From Labrenzia sp. VG12 (lineage in GTDB: Bacteria; Pseudomonadota; Alphaproteobacteria; Rhizobiales; Stappiaceae), in NCBI RefSeq assembly GCF_002237595.1, contig NZ_CP022529.1, positions 4,301,001 to 4,365,000 of the forward strand: a DNA stretch of 64,000 nucleotides. Reading direction: 5' to 3'. Within the stretch, counting starts at the first letter, position 1; every line of letters begins with the position of its first letter. A program made the position numbers and the translations under genes. Shown piece after piece: positions 17,180 to 25,007 of the stretch. Under the pieces are notes generated by a model. That model was given only the letters and a program-made list of their open reading frames with translations, did not search any database and was not told the origin of the DNA.

Positions 17180-18292
17180 ATGGGACCGTTTCCCCATAAC
17201 GCACCGCCTGCCGAAATCACGCCGGAAAACCCGGCCGGCACGGACGGATTTGAATTTGTCGAATTCGCCCATCCGGAGCCGGAGAAGCTGGACACACTCT
17301 TTCGCAAGATGGGCTACGTGCCGGTTGCCAAACACAAGACCAAGAACATCACGCTCTACCGTCAGGGCGACGTCACCTATGTGCTGAATGCCGAACCCGG
17401 CAGCCACGGCATGAAGTTCGTTGACACGCACGGACCTTGCGCACCCTCCATGGCCTGGCGCGTGGTGGATGCGCAAAAGGCGTTTGAACATGCGGTTGCC
17501 AAAGGCGCGACGCCGTATGAAGGTGACGACAAATCCATGGATGTCCCGGCCATTGTCGGCATCGGCGGTTCGCTGCTCTATTTCGTCGACACCTATGGCG
17601 AAAAGGGGTCGGCTTATTCGAAAGATTTCAACTGGCTGCGGGAATTCGATCCGAAGCCGGAAGGCGTCGGTTTCTATTATCTCGACCACCTGACCCACAA
17701 CGTCTATCGCGGCAACATGGACAAGTGGTGGGATTTCTACCGGGACCTCTTCAACTTCAAGCAGATCCACTTCTTCGACATTGACGGCCGCATCACGGGC
17801 CTGGTCAGCCGGGCAATCACCAGCCCCTGCGGCAAGATCCGCATTCCGCTGAACGAGTCCAAGGACGACACCAGCCAGATCGAGGAATATCTGAAGAAAT
17901 ACAATGGCGAAGGCATCCAGCACATCGCCGTTGGCACGGACGATATCTATGCCAGCACCGACAGGCTGGCCGAGAACGAGCTGAAGTTCATGCCCGGTCC
18001 GCCGGACACCTATTACGAACGCTCCCACAAGCGGGTCAACGGCCACAGCGAGCCGATCGAGCGCATGAAGCGTCACGGCATCCTGATCGATGGCGAAGGC
18101 GTCATCGATGGCGGCATGACCAAGATCCTGCTGCAGATTTTCTCCAAGACCGTGATCGGTCCGATCTTCTTCGAATTCATTCAGCGCAAGGGCGATGAAG
18201 GCTTTGGGGAAGGCAATTTCCGCGCCCTGTTTGAATCGATCGAGGAAGATCAGATCCGACGCGGGGTGCTCAAGACTGAAGCCGCCGAGTAA
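17180..18292 (+). CDS. hppD: 4-hydroxyphenylpyruvate dioxygenase
   Basis: Non-haem iron dioxygenase of 370 aa that converts 4-hydroxyphenylpyruvate to homogentisate in tyrosine catabolism. Two vicinal-oxygen-chelate domains are visible. Iron ligands: His in YYLDHLTHNV, His in GIQHIAVGTDD and Glu in IFFEFIQRKG, with the substrate-side GNFRALFESIE helix at the C-terminus. ATG at 17180 follows a GAGAGGA ribosome site; a GTG at 17162 is less likely. The homogentisate pathway partners (hmgA, fahA) are not in this window. A terminator follows. Confidence 0.96.
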   Translation: MGPFPHNAPPAEITPENPAGTDGFEFVEFAHPEPEKLDTLFRKMGYVPVAKHKTKNITLYRQGDVTYVLNAEPGSHGMKFVDTHGPCAPSMAWRVVDAQKAFEHAVAKGATPYEGDDKSMDVPAIVGIGGSLLYFVDTYGEKGSAYSKDFNWLREFDPKPEGVGFYYLDHLTHNVYRGNMDKWWDFYRDLFNFKQIHFFDIDGRITGLVSRAITSPCGKIRIPLNESKDDTSQIEEYLKKYNGEGIQHIAVGTDDIYASTDRLAENELKFMPGPPDTYYERSHKRVNGHSEPIERMKRHGILIDGEGVIDGGMTKILLQIFSKTVIGPIFFEFIQRKGDEGFGEGNFRALFESIEEDQIRRGVLKTEAAE

Positions 18293-18314
18293 TCCCACTT
18301 GCCGGTTGCTTTGG

Positions 18315-18355
18315 AAGGCCGCTTTTCCAAAAGGAGGAGCGGCCTTGATCCTTTT
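18315..18355 (+). terminator. terminator after hppD
   Basis: AAGGCCGC (18315-18322) pairs with GCGGCCTT (18339-18346) around a 16-nt loop, followed by GATCCTTTTT. It lies 22 bp after the hppD stop codon. Confidence 0.6.
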
Positions 18356-18734
18356 TGGGGTACTGGATCGCCGGAAACGGGGCGCCTCCGCCTTATTCAG
18401 CTGTCATCAAAGGCAAGCGCAGCGCGACCTGGGACACACCCGTTTGAAGAGCAGAAAACTTGACGCCAAAGCTCGCAAGGCATTCCTTCCAGGGATTGCG
18501 CAAGCGGCGCGGCGCGTGATCCAGCGCAAGACCGGCTAACACCCGAGTTGGCTGCGATGCCGTGTCCATCCGGCTGAAACGCACGGTCAAACAGCCTTTT
18601 CAGCCAGTTTTTTGCGGCAACCCGTAAAAAAGATCACGTTTTGTCGCTTCAGTAACGGATTGAATTACCTTCGCTTTTCCAGCCCGACAATACGTTGGGC
18701 AAGATTCTTTGAACTTATTTTCATCCCGTTAAGG
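18356..18734. other. intergenic stretch, no gene recognised
   Basis: About 380 bp between the hppD terminator and the candidate small RNA. Short open frames exist on both strands but lack ribosome sites and family features. A weak promoter for the small RNA may lie at the right end (TTGGGC at 18695-18700 and TATTTT at 18716-18721, spacing 15). Confidence 0.4.
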
Positions 18735-18847
18735 AAGAAGTTTGTGGGGCAAGGGTTTTACTGACAGAGGCTGCCGAGAGGCCCTCTGTTGCATTGTCTA
18801 AGCACAAACTTCTTACACCTCCGCACCCCCATGCGGAGGTTTTTTTT
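18735..18847 (+). ncRNA. candidate structured small RNA with intrinsic terminator
   Basis: About 113 nt with three nested or successive helices. A perfect 12-bp closing stem joins AAGAAGTTTGTG (18735-18746) to CACAAACTTCTT (18803-18814). Inside it, ACAGAGG (18764-18770) pairs with CCTCTGT (18783-18789). Directly after comes a 9-bp terminator hairpin with an eight-T run (18817-18847). The terminator is oriented for a plus-strand transcript, while the next gene (gshB) is on the other strand, so an independent RNA fits best. The shape recalls closed-stem sRNAs such as 6S, but I cannot assign a known family. Confidence 0.65.
18817..18847 (+). terminator. strong intrinsic terminator of the candidate sRNA
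   Basis: ACCTCCGCA (18817-18825) pairs perfectly with TGCGGAGGT (18832-18840) around a CCCCCA loop, followed by a T-run to 18847. Confidence 0.85.
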
Positions 18848-18861
18848 GGCCGTTTGTCGGC

Positions 18862-19806
18862 TCAGCCGTTCTTCTTGGCTTCCAGCACGTCCCAAACCAT
18901 CTTTGCGACATCCGGACCGCCGAGATTGCGGATGGCGCGGATGCCGGTCGGGGCGGTGACGTTGATTTCTGTCAGCAGGCCGTCAATGACATCGATGCCG
19001 ACCAGAATGAGGCCTTTTTCCTTCAGCGACGGACCGAGACGGGCACAGATCTCGCGTTCGCGTTCTGTCAGGTCGCTGTCGGTCGGGGCGCCGCCGCGCA
19101 CCATGTTGGAGCGGAGATCTCCGGCCGCCGGCACCCGGTTTACCGCGCCGGCAAATTCACCATCGACCAGCAGGATGCGCTTGTCGCCGTGTTTCACATT
19201 CGGCAGGAACTGCTGGATCACCCAGGGCTCGCGGAAGGTGGCGGCGAAGAAATCATAGAGCGAGCCGTAGTTGAGATCGTCCTGGGTAATCCGGAAAACG
19301 GCCGCGCCGCCATGGCCGAACAGCGGTTTCATGACGATGTCGCCATATTCCTCCCGGAACAGGTCGATCTCCGCCCGGTCCTTGGTGATCAGGGTCGCCG
19401 GCATCAGGTCGGGAAATTCCGTGACAAACAGTTTTTCAGGCGCGTTGCGCACCTCGGCCGGATCGTTCACCACCAGCGTGTCCGGGTGGATCTTTTCCAG
19501 GATATGTGTCGCGGCAATATAGGACAGATCGAACGGCGGGTCCTGGCGCATCAGCACGACGTCCATCTCGCGCATGTTGACGCGCTGGCGCTCGCCAAGT
19601 GTGAAATGATTGCCTTTTTCGTCGCGTACCTCGACCGGTTCCAGCCAGCAGAAAACATCGTCGCCGCGCAGGGCCAGACGGTCAGGCGTATAGTGATAGA
19701 GCTGATGTCCGCGCGCCTGCGCCTCCAGCATCATCGCAAAGGCACTGTCGCCGGCAATGTTGATGGTCGAGATATGGTCCATCTGGACCGCAACTTTCAA
19801 AGCCAT
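18862..19806 (-). CDS. gshB: glutathione synthetase
   Basis: ATP-grasp ligase of 314 aa joining gamma-glutamylcysteine and glycine to make glutathione. Typical alphaproteobacterial start (VAVQMDHISTINIAGDSAFA), then VVLMRQDPPFDLSYI, the ATP-grasp loop FGHGGAAVFRI and the metal/substrate region INVTAPTGIRAIRNLGG at the C-terminus. Start 19806 (MALKVAVQMD) gives the usual length; an upstream ATG at 19830 would add eight residues without similarity. Single gene; the candidate sRNA terminator lies just beyond its stop. Confidence 0.95.
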   Translation of the reverse strand: MALKVAVQMDHISTINIAGDSAFAMMLEAQARGHQLYHYTPDRLALRGDDVFCWLEPVEVRDEKGNHFTLGERQRVNMREMDVVLMRQDPPFDLSYIAATHILEKIHPDTLVVNDPAEVRNAPEKLFVTEFPDLMPATLITKDRAEIDLFREEYGDIVMKPLFGHGGAAVFRITQDDLNYGSLYDFFAATFREPWVIQQFLPNVKHGDKRILLVDGEFAGAVNRVPAAGDLRSNMVRGGAPTDSDLTEREREICARLGPSLKEKGLILVGIDVIDGLLTEINVTAPTGIRAIRNLGGPDVAKMVWDVLEAKKNG

Positions 19807-19974
19807 GAGGCAGCTCCCGGCGGGCGGCACGTGTCATGTGCCATTGGGATTGGAACGATTGGTCCAGATATGCGGTGCGGGTCGGCGAATGTCCAGAGGG
19901 GGAGACGGGGGTTTTCAAACGCCGTCTGTATCTGACTCTACAGAGCCCTCGACACGTTCTCTGTTGTTCCAGCC

Positions 19975-20104
19975 TTGTCATCCCGGTTTGGCACAACGTG
20001 GCAAGACCGGGATCCAGTACGCCTTGGCGGTTGTTGAGTTTTCGATATTGGCAATACGAGTTACCGGGTCCCGGATCTTCGCTGCGCTGCGTCCGGGATG
20101 ACAA
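19975..20104. repeat. 130-bp intergenic repeat-like element with terminal inverted repeats
   Basis: TTGTCATCCCGG (19975-19986) and CCGGGATGACAA (20093-20104) are perfect 12-bp terminal inverted repeats. Inside lie further echoes of the same words (GACCGGGATCCAG; GGGTCCCGGATCTTCGCTGC). This kind of 'GTCATCCCGG...CCGGGATGAC' element is familiar from intergenic regions of Rhizobiales genomes and looks like a non-autonomous miniature transposable element or a REP-type structure. Only one copy is in the window. The 140 bp between it and gshB show nothing else. Confidence 0.65.
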
Positions 20105-20147
20105 AATCAAAGCTTTGCCGGACGTCCCGGATGTGACTTGCGGTCCC

Positions 20148-20951
20148 CTACTCCGCTTCCAGAAGCTCCACCCAGCTCATCGGCGCGTCGCCGTTCAGCG
20201 GATTTTTGGGCGAGCGCTTGTAGCGGATGGTTTCCATCCGGAAGGTGCGGGCGTCGAACAGGATCATGCGGCCGACCAGGGTCTCGCCGGTGCCGGTGAA
20301 TTCCTTGATCACCTCCATCGCCTGCATGGCGCCGATAATCCCGGTGAGCGCGCCAAGCACGCCGGCCTGTTCGCAGGTCGGCAACAGGCCGTCCCGCGGC
20401 TTTCGCGGGAACAGGCAGCGGTAGGTCGGATTCTTGGCGCCGTCTGCATTTGCCTCAAAGGGTTTCAGCGTGGTGATCGAGCCGTCGAACTGGCCGACAG
20501 CCGCCGTCACCAGTGGTTTTTTTGCAAAGAAACAGGCATCGGAAACAAGGTAGCGCGTGTCGAAATTGTCCGAACCATCAACCACCAGATCATAGTCCGA
20601 CACCAGCGCCATCGCGTTGTGACCGGCGATCCGGGTCGGATGCGGTTCGACGGTGACATTCGGATTGAGCCGGGCGATGGCTTCGGCCGCGCTGGCAACC
20701 TTCGGTTCGCCGAGCTGATCGGTGTCGTGGATCACCTGGCGCTGCAGGTTGGAAAGTGACACGGTGTCATCGTCGACAACGCCAAGCGTGCCGACACCTG
20801 CCGCGGCCAGATATTGCAGCACCGGTGCGCCGAGACCACCGGCGCCAATCACCAGAACCCGGGCGTTCTTCAGCTTCTGCTGTCCGGCACCACCAATTTC
20901 CTGCATGACGATGTGGCGGGCGTAACGTTCCAGTTCGGCTGGGGAGAGCAT
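20148..20951 (-). CDS. moeB: MoeB/ThiF family adenylyltransferase
   Basis: E1-like enzyme of 267 aa that adenylates the C-terminus of a ubiquitin-like sulfur carrier (MoaD in molybdopterin, or ThiS). Features: RYARHIVMQEIGG start, nucleotide-binding loop VIGAGGLGAPVLQYLAAAG, DDDTVSLSNLQRQ, DNFDTRY and the catalytic-loop Cys in PTCEQAGVLG. The paired CxxC zinc motifs of E. coli MoeB are missing (here YRCLFP and SPKNPLNG), as I recall for relatives in Rhizobiales. MoeB versus ThiF/HesA cannot be settled from sequence; molybdate import (modABC) in the same window fits a molybdopterin role but is not linked. Confidence 0.88.
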   Translation of the reverse strand: MLSPAELERYARHIVMQEIGGAGQQKLKNARVLVIGAGGLGAPVLQYLAAAGVGTLGVVDDDTVSLSNLQRQVIHDTDQLGEPKVASAAEAIARLNPNVTVEPHPTRIAGHNAMALVSDYDLVVDGSDNFDTRYLVSDACFFAKKPLVTAAVGQFDGSITTLKPFEANADGAKNPTYRCLFPRKPRDGLLPTCEQAGVLGALTGIIGAMQAMEVIKEFTGTGETLVGRMILFDARTFRMETIRYKRSPKNPLNGDAPMSWVELLEAE

Positions 20952-21006
20952 TCTGGGTCCTGTTTGCCTGTGTTCGCTTCTTGTTTGGAAAGGCTGCTTG
21001 TCTGGC

Positions 21007-22056
21007 TCAGCCCAGCACCCGGCTGACGAGACGAGCCGTGTAGTCCACCATCGGAATCACCCTTGCATAGTTGAGCCGTGTCGGGCCGATCACGCCGAGA
21101 ACGCCGACAATGCGCTGGTTGCTGTCCCGGTAAGGGGACACCACCAGCGACGAACCGGACAGCGAAAAGAGATTGTTTTCCGATCCAATGAAGATCCTCA
21201 CGCCGTCTCCCTTTTCCGCAAGGCCGAGCAGCTGGATCAGGTCCTTCTTGTTTTCAAGGTCGTCGAAGAGAAGACGGATGCGCTCCAGATCTTCGGCAGC
21301 TTCCAGGTCGGTCAGAAGGTTGGAACGGCCGCGCACGATCAGCGTGCCGGGATCGTTGGCCCCCTCGCCGCCCCAAAGCGCCAGACCGGCGTCGATCACC
21401 TTCTGGCTGAGCAGGTCGAGCTCTGCCTGATCCGCATCGCGCACCTTTTCCAGGTCGGTGCGGATCTCGGCAAGGGTTTTGCCCTGGATCTGGGCGTTGA
21501 GATAGTTGGTGGCTTCAACAAGCGCGGACGCCGGCAGGTTTGGCGGCAGGTTGACCACCCGGTTTTCCACCGAGCCATCGTCGCTGACCAGCACCACCAG
21601 CGCCTTTTGCGGTTCGATCCGCACGAATTCGATATGTTTGAGCCGCATGTCGGTCTTGTGGGTCAGCACCACCCCGGCTCCCATGGAAAGGCCTGACAGC
21701 ATCTGGCTGGCTTCGGTGAGAACCTGTTCAGCCGAATTGGCCCGTTGCGAGGCCTTCACCTGCACATCGATCTGCTGCCGCTCTTCCTGGGTCAGATCGC
21801 CCACTTCCAGAAGCGCATCGACGAAGAACCTCAGGCCGATTTCGGTCGGCAGCCGGCCGGCGCTGGTATGCGGAGCATGCAGGAGGCCCATATGCTCCAG
21901 GTCCGACATGACATTGCGCACGGATGCGGGCGACAGCGAAACGCTGAGATTGCGCGAAACATTGCGGGACCCGACCGGCTCGCCGGTCTCCAGGTAGGTC
22001 TCGACGATCGAACGGAAGATTTCTCTAGATCTCTTGTCGAGGTCGCTCAGGCTCAA
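21007..22056 (-). CDS. hrcA: heat-inducible transcription repressor HrcA
   Basis: Repressor of heat-shock chaperone genes (binds CIRCE elements), 349 aa. N-terminal winged helix (RSREIFRSIVETYLETGEPV, GSRNVSR, then SPASVRNVMSDLEHMGLLHA) is followed by a GAF-like domain and the typical ending VIGPTRLNYARVIPMVDYTA. The only in-frame start with a ribosome site is a TTG at 22056 (CTGGAG upstream); the ATG 5 bp earlier is out of frame and stops after one codon. Divergent from rph, the usual alphaproteobacterial arrangement. No CIRCE site was seen here; its targets must be elsewhere. Confidence 0.94.
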   Translation of the reverse strand: MSLSDLDKRSREIFRSIVETYLETGEPVGSRNVSRNLSVSLSPASVRNVMSDLEHMGLLHAPHTSAGRLPTEIGLRFFVDALLEVGDLTQEERQQIDVQVKASQRANSAEQVLTEASQMLSGLSMGAGVVLTHKTDMRLKHIEFVRIEPQKALVVLVSDDGSVENRVVNLPPNLPASALVEATNYLNAQIQGKTLAEIRTDLEKVRDADQAELDLLSQKVIDAGLALWGGEGANDPGTLIVRGRSNLLTDLEAAEDLERIRLLFDDLENKKDLIQLLGLAEKGDGVRIFIGSENNLFSLSGSSLVVSPYRDSNQRIVGVLGVIGPTRLNYARVIPMVDYTARLVSRVLG

Positions 22057-22251
22057 GGCATGTTCTCCAGGGACGGACCAATTCGGTCATCAACGTGTGT
22101 TTCCCTCAAGATATAGGCGCAAATTGGGGCTGACGTGAAGTATCCCGTTGCCAGCTCTTTACGCAGACGGATCTTGAGGTCTACAAGGCCTCAACGAATA
22201 CGTCGGGGAACCAGTGATTTCCCGAAACCGCAAAGCTCGAAAGGGATTTCA

Positions 22252-22965
22252 ATGCGTCCGTCCAAACGCGCCGCCGACGAACTGCGTGCCGTCACCCTGG
22301 AACGAGGTGTTTCCAAACATGCCGAGGGCTCTTGCCTGGTCAAGTTCGGCGACACGCATGTTCTGTGTACTGCGAGCCTGGAAGAGCGTGTTCCGCCGTG
22401 GCTGCGGGGCCAGAACCGGGGCTGGGTCACGGCCGAATACGGCATGCTGCCGCGCGCGACGGGCGATCGTATGCGCCGCGAGGCAAGCGCCGGCAAGCAA
22501 TCCGGTCGAACCCAGGAAATCCAGCGCCTGATCGGCCGCTCCCTGCGCGCCGTTGTCAACCTGGAAGCCCTTGGCGAAGCCCAGATCTCCATCGACTGCG
22601 ATGTCATCCAGGCCGATGGCGGCACTCGCACCGCGGCCATCACCGGCGCCTGGGTGGCGCTGCGCGATTGCATTGAATGGATGAAGGCCAGGGACATGGT
22701 CAGCGGTGAGGTGCTGAAAGACCATATCGCGGCGATTTCCTGCGGCATCTATGAAGGCAATCCGGTTCTTGATCTGGACTATGCCGAAGACAGCACCGCG
22801 GAAACCGATGCCAACTTCGTCATGACCGGTTCCGGTGGCATTGTCGAGATCCAGGGCACGGCAGAAGGCGCCCCCTTCTCCGAAGACGAATTCGGTCAGC
22901 TTCTTGGTCTTGCCAAGGCCGGGATCGGCCGTCTGGTCGACTTGCAGAAAATGGCCATTCTCTAA
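22252..22965 (+). CDS. rph: ribonuclease PH
   Basis: Phosphorolytic 3'-5' exoribonuclease of 237 aa that trims tRNA 3' ends. Motifs: MRPSKRAADELR start, phosphate-binding and catalytic residues in RMRREASAGKQSGRTQEIQR and DCDVIQADGGTRTAAITGAW, and SIDCDV. Length is typical. Start 22252 is at the conserved N-terminus. First gene of rph-rdgB-hemW; rdgB follows after 12 bp. Confidence 0.96.
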   Translation: MRPSKRAADELRAVTLERGVSKHAEGSCLVKFGDTHVLCTASLEERVPPWLRGQNRGWVTAEYGMLPRATGDRMRREASAGKQSGRTQEIQRLIGRSLRAVVNLEALGEAQISIDCDVIQADGGTRTAAITGAWVALRDCIEWMKARDMVSGEVLKDHIAAISCGIYEGNPVLDLDYAEDSTAETDANFVMTGSGGIVEIQGTAEGAPFSEDEFGQLLGLAKAGIGRLVDLQKMAIL

Positions 22966-22977
22966 CGGAGACGACCC

Positions 22978-23619
22978 ATGAGCCATCGCCAGCTGGAGCC
23001 GGGAAAACTTGTCGTGGCCAGCCACAACAAGGGCAAGATCCGCGAGATCAACGAGTTGTTGCAGCCTTACGGCTTCGACGTGGTGTCCGCTGGCGATCTC
23101 GATCTGCCGGAGCCGGAAGAAACCGGCCTGACCTTCGAGGCCAATGCCTCGCTGAAGGCACAGGCGGCGGCCAGGGCGTCCGGCTTTCCGTCGCTGGCCG
23201 ATGACAGCGGCTTCTGCGTGGCGGCGCTGGGCGGCGATCCCGGCATCTATTCGGCGCGCTGGGCCGGTCCTGACAAGGACTTTGCCATGGCCATGCGCAC
23301 CATTGAGGAAAAGCTGCAATCGGCCGGAGCCACCGCGGACGACATGCGCCGCGGCTCTTTCGTGGCGGTCCTGTGCCTCGCCTGGCCGGACGGGCATGAA
23401 GAATATTTCCGGGGCGAGGTTGAGGGGCAGGTTGTCTGGCCTCCGCGCGGAACGCAGGGCTTTGGCTACGATCCGATGTTTCAGCCCGATGGCCATAACC
23501 GCACCTTCGCTGAAATGACCTCGGAGGAAAAACACGGCGGCACCCCGGGTTTGCCCGCATTGTCTCACCGTGCCCGGGCGTTTCAGCTGTTCAAGGCCGG
23601 CTGTCTGGAAGGGAAGTGA
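22978..23619 (+). CDS. rdgB: non-canonical purine NTP pyrophosphatase
   Basis: Housecleaning enzyme of 213 aa that hydrolyses (d)ITP and XTP to monophosphates, keeping deaminated purines out of DNA. N-terminal nucleotide motif ASHNKGKIREINELLQPYG, metal site DSGFCV after SLAD, GVYSAR-like GIYSARWAG, and the C-terminal GFGYDPMF and SHRARAF. Middle gene of the rph-rdgB-hemW operon; hemW begins 1 nt after its stop. Confidence 0.96.
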   Translation: MSHRQLEPGKLVVASHNKGKIREINELLQPYGFDVVSAGDLDLPEPEETGLTFEANASLKAQAAARASGFPSLADDSGFCVAALGGDPGIYSARWAGPDKDFAMAMRTIEEKLQSAGATADDMRRGSFVAVLCLAWPDGHEEYFRGEVEGQVVWPPRGTQGFGYDPMFQPDGHNRTFAEMTSEEKHGGTPGLPALSHRARAFQLFKAGCLEGK

Positions 23620-23620
23620 T

Positions 23621-24784
23621 TTGACGACGCAAGGGGCAACCGAAGGCGGGTTCGGCATTTATGTGCACTGGCCGTTCTGTGCGGCCAAATGCCCTTATTG
23701 CGACTTCAATTCCCACGTTCGTCATCAGCCCGTCGACCAGGCCCGGTTCGCTGCGGCCTTCGAGCGGGAACTCGCCCATTTTGCGGATCTGACCAAAGGC
23801 AAGACCGTTCAGTCGGTGTTTCTGGGCGGCGGCACGCCGTCGCTCATGGAGCCGGCGACCGTCGAACGTATTCTTGATGCGATCTCCGGCCACTGGGCGA
23901 TGGATGCCGATGTCGAGATCTCCATGGAAGCAAATCCGTCCTCGGTCGAGGCGGAACGGTTCCGCGGTTACCGGGCGGCCGGTGTCAACCGGGTGTCGCT
24001 TGGCGTTCAGTCCCTGATCGACACCGATCTGAAGCTTCTCGGACGTCTTCATGACGCCCAGACGGCGCGAAAGGCGATCGAAACCGCGCGGGCGACGTTC
24101 CCGCGTCTTTCGTTTGACCTGATCTACGCCCGCCCAGGTCAGACGCCTGCAGGCTGGGCCGACGAATTGAACGAAGCCATCGCGCTCGCGGCCGATCACC
24201 TGTCGCTCTATCAGCTGACCATCGAGGAAGGCACGCCGTTCTATACGCTCTATCATGCCGGCAAGCTGAAGATGCCGGACCAGGAGCTTGGCGCGACCTT
24301 TTACGAGCTCACCCAGGAGGTCACGGCCGACGCGGGTCTGCCGGCCTATGAAGTTTCCAACCATGCCCGGCCGGGCGCGGAGTGCCGCCATAATCTCGTT
24401 TATTGGCGCTATGGTGACTATGTCGGTGTCGGCCCCGGTGCCCATGGACGGCTGACGGTCGGCGTCAACCGGCTCGCCACGGCGACGGAGCGGCACCCGG
24501 AAACCTGGCTGAAGAACGTGGAAAGCCATGGGCACGCCATGATCGAGAATGTCGGCCTGACCGAGGAGGAGCAGGGCGACGAGTTTCTGCTCATGGGCCT
24601 GCGGCTCACCGAGGGCATCGACCTGAAACGGTACGAGCGTTTTTCCCACCGATCCATCGATCCACGCCGCCTGGAAGCGCTTCTGGAGCATGGCATGGTG
24701 GAAAAGATCGGGGAAAATCGGGTTCGGGCGACGCGGGACGGTTTTTTTGTGCTCGACGCAGTCGTGGCGGATCTGGCCGCCTGA
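23621..24784 (+). CDS. hemW: radical SAM haem chaperone HemW
   Basis: Radical SAM protein of 387 aa, often mislabelled oxygen-independent coproporphyrinogen oxidase. The 4Fe-4S motif CAAKCPYCDF (CxxxCxxC) follows YVHWPF; further motifs are VFLGGGTPSLM, EANPSSVE, RVSLGVQSL and YEVSNHARPG. HemW binds haem and delivers it to respiratory enzymes rather than acting as an oxidase. Start is a TTG at 23621, right after rdgB with a GAAGGGA ribosome site; it gives the family's length, and no ATG lies nearby in frame. Confidence 0.92.
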   Translation: MTTQGATEGGFGIYVHWPFCAAKCPYCDFNSHVRHQPVDQARFAAAFERELAHFADLTKGKTVQSVFLGGGTPSLMEPATVERILDAISGHWAMDADVEISMEANPSSVEAERFRGYRAAGVNRVSLGVQSLIDTDLKLLGRLHDAQTARKAIETARATFPRLSFDLIYARPGQTPAGWADELNEAIALAADHLSLYQLTIEEGTPFYTLYHAGKLKMPDQELGATFYELTQEVTADAGLPAYEVSNHARPGAECRHNLVYWRYGDYVGVGPGAHGRLTVGVNRLATATERHPETWLKNVESHGHAMIENVGLTEEEQGDEFLLMGLRLTEGIDLKRYERFSHRSIDPRRLEALLEHGMVEKIGENRVRATRDGFFVLDAVVADLAA

Positions 24785-24988
24785 TGCAGCACCTTTTGCT
24801 GCAATAAATAAAGCTACCAAATTGATTTAAATGTCTTATCTGCACTTGTGCGGCGCACAGTGATTTGCTGTCAAACTGTCTTTCTGTGTGATTTCGAGTG
24901 GTTTGGCACTGTTTCACATAACAAATAGCAGTATTGCGGCCCGCAACAGGCCTAGCTATCCTGCTGCGATGCAATAGATGGTGCAATA
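24785..24988. promoter_or_regulatory. repeated TGCAATA motifs and inverted repeat upstream of the PHB depolymerase
   Basis: In the 223-bp gap before phaZ, TGCAGCA and TGCTGCA form a 7-bp inverted repeat (24785-24803), overlapping TGCAATAA (24800-24807). Two further TGCAATA copies stand 5 bp apart at 24970-24976 and 24982-24988, about 20 bp before the start codon. TGC/GCA-rich sites are known for the PHB regulator PhaR; this match is tentative. Confidence 0.35.
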
Positions 24989-25007
24989 ACAAACGAGCTG
25001 CAAAAAA

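Noticed and set aside
18393..18590. 65-aa open frame on the minus strand between hppD and the first sRNA candidate.
   Set aside because: No good ribosome site, no homology that I recognise, and a composition like shadow frames.
19836..20759. 307-aa open frame across the repeat element and the moeB gene.
   Set aside because: It runs through the inverted-repeat element and antisense to moeB; composition is low-complexity.
21007..22260. A CIRCE element for HrcA.
   Set aside because: No TTAGCACTC-N9-GAGTGCTAA-like sequence was seen near hrcA or rph.
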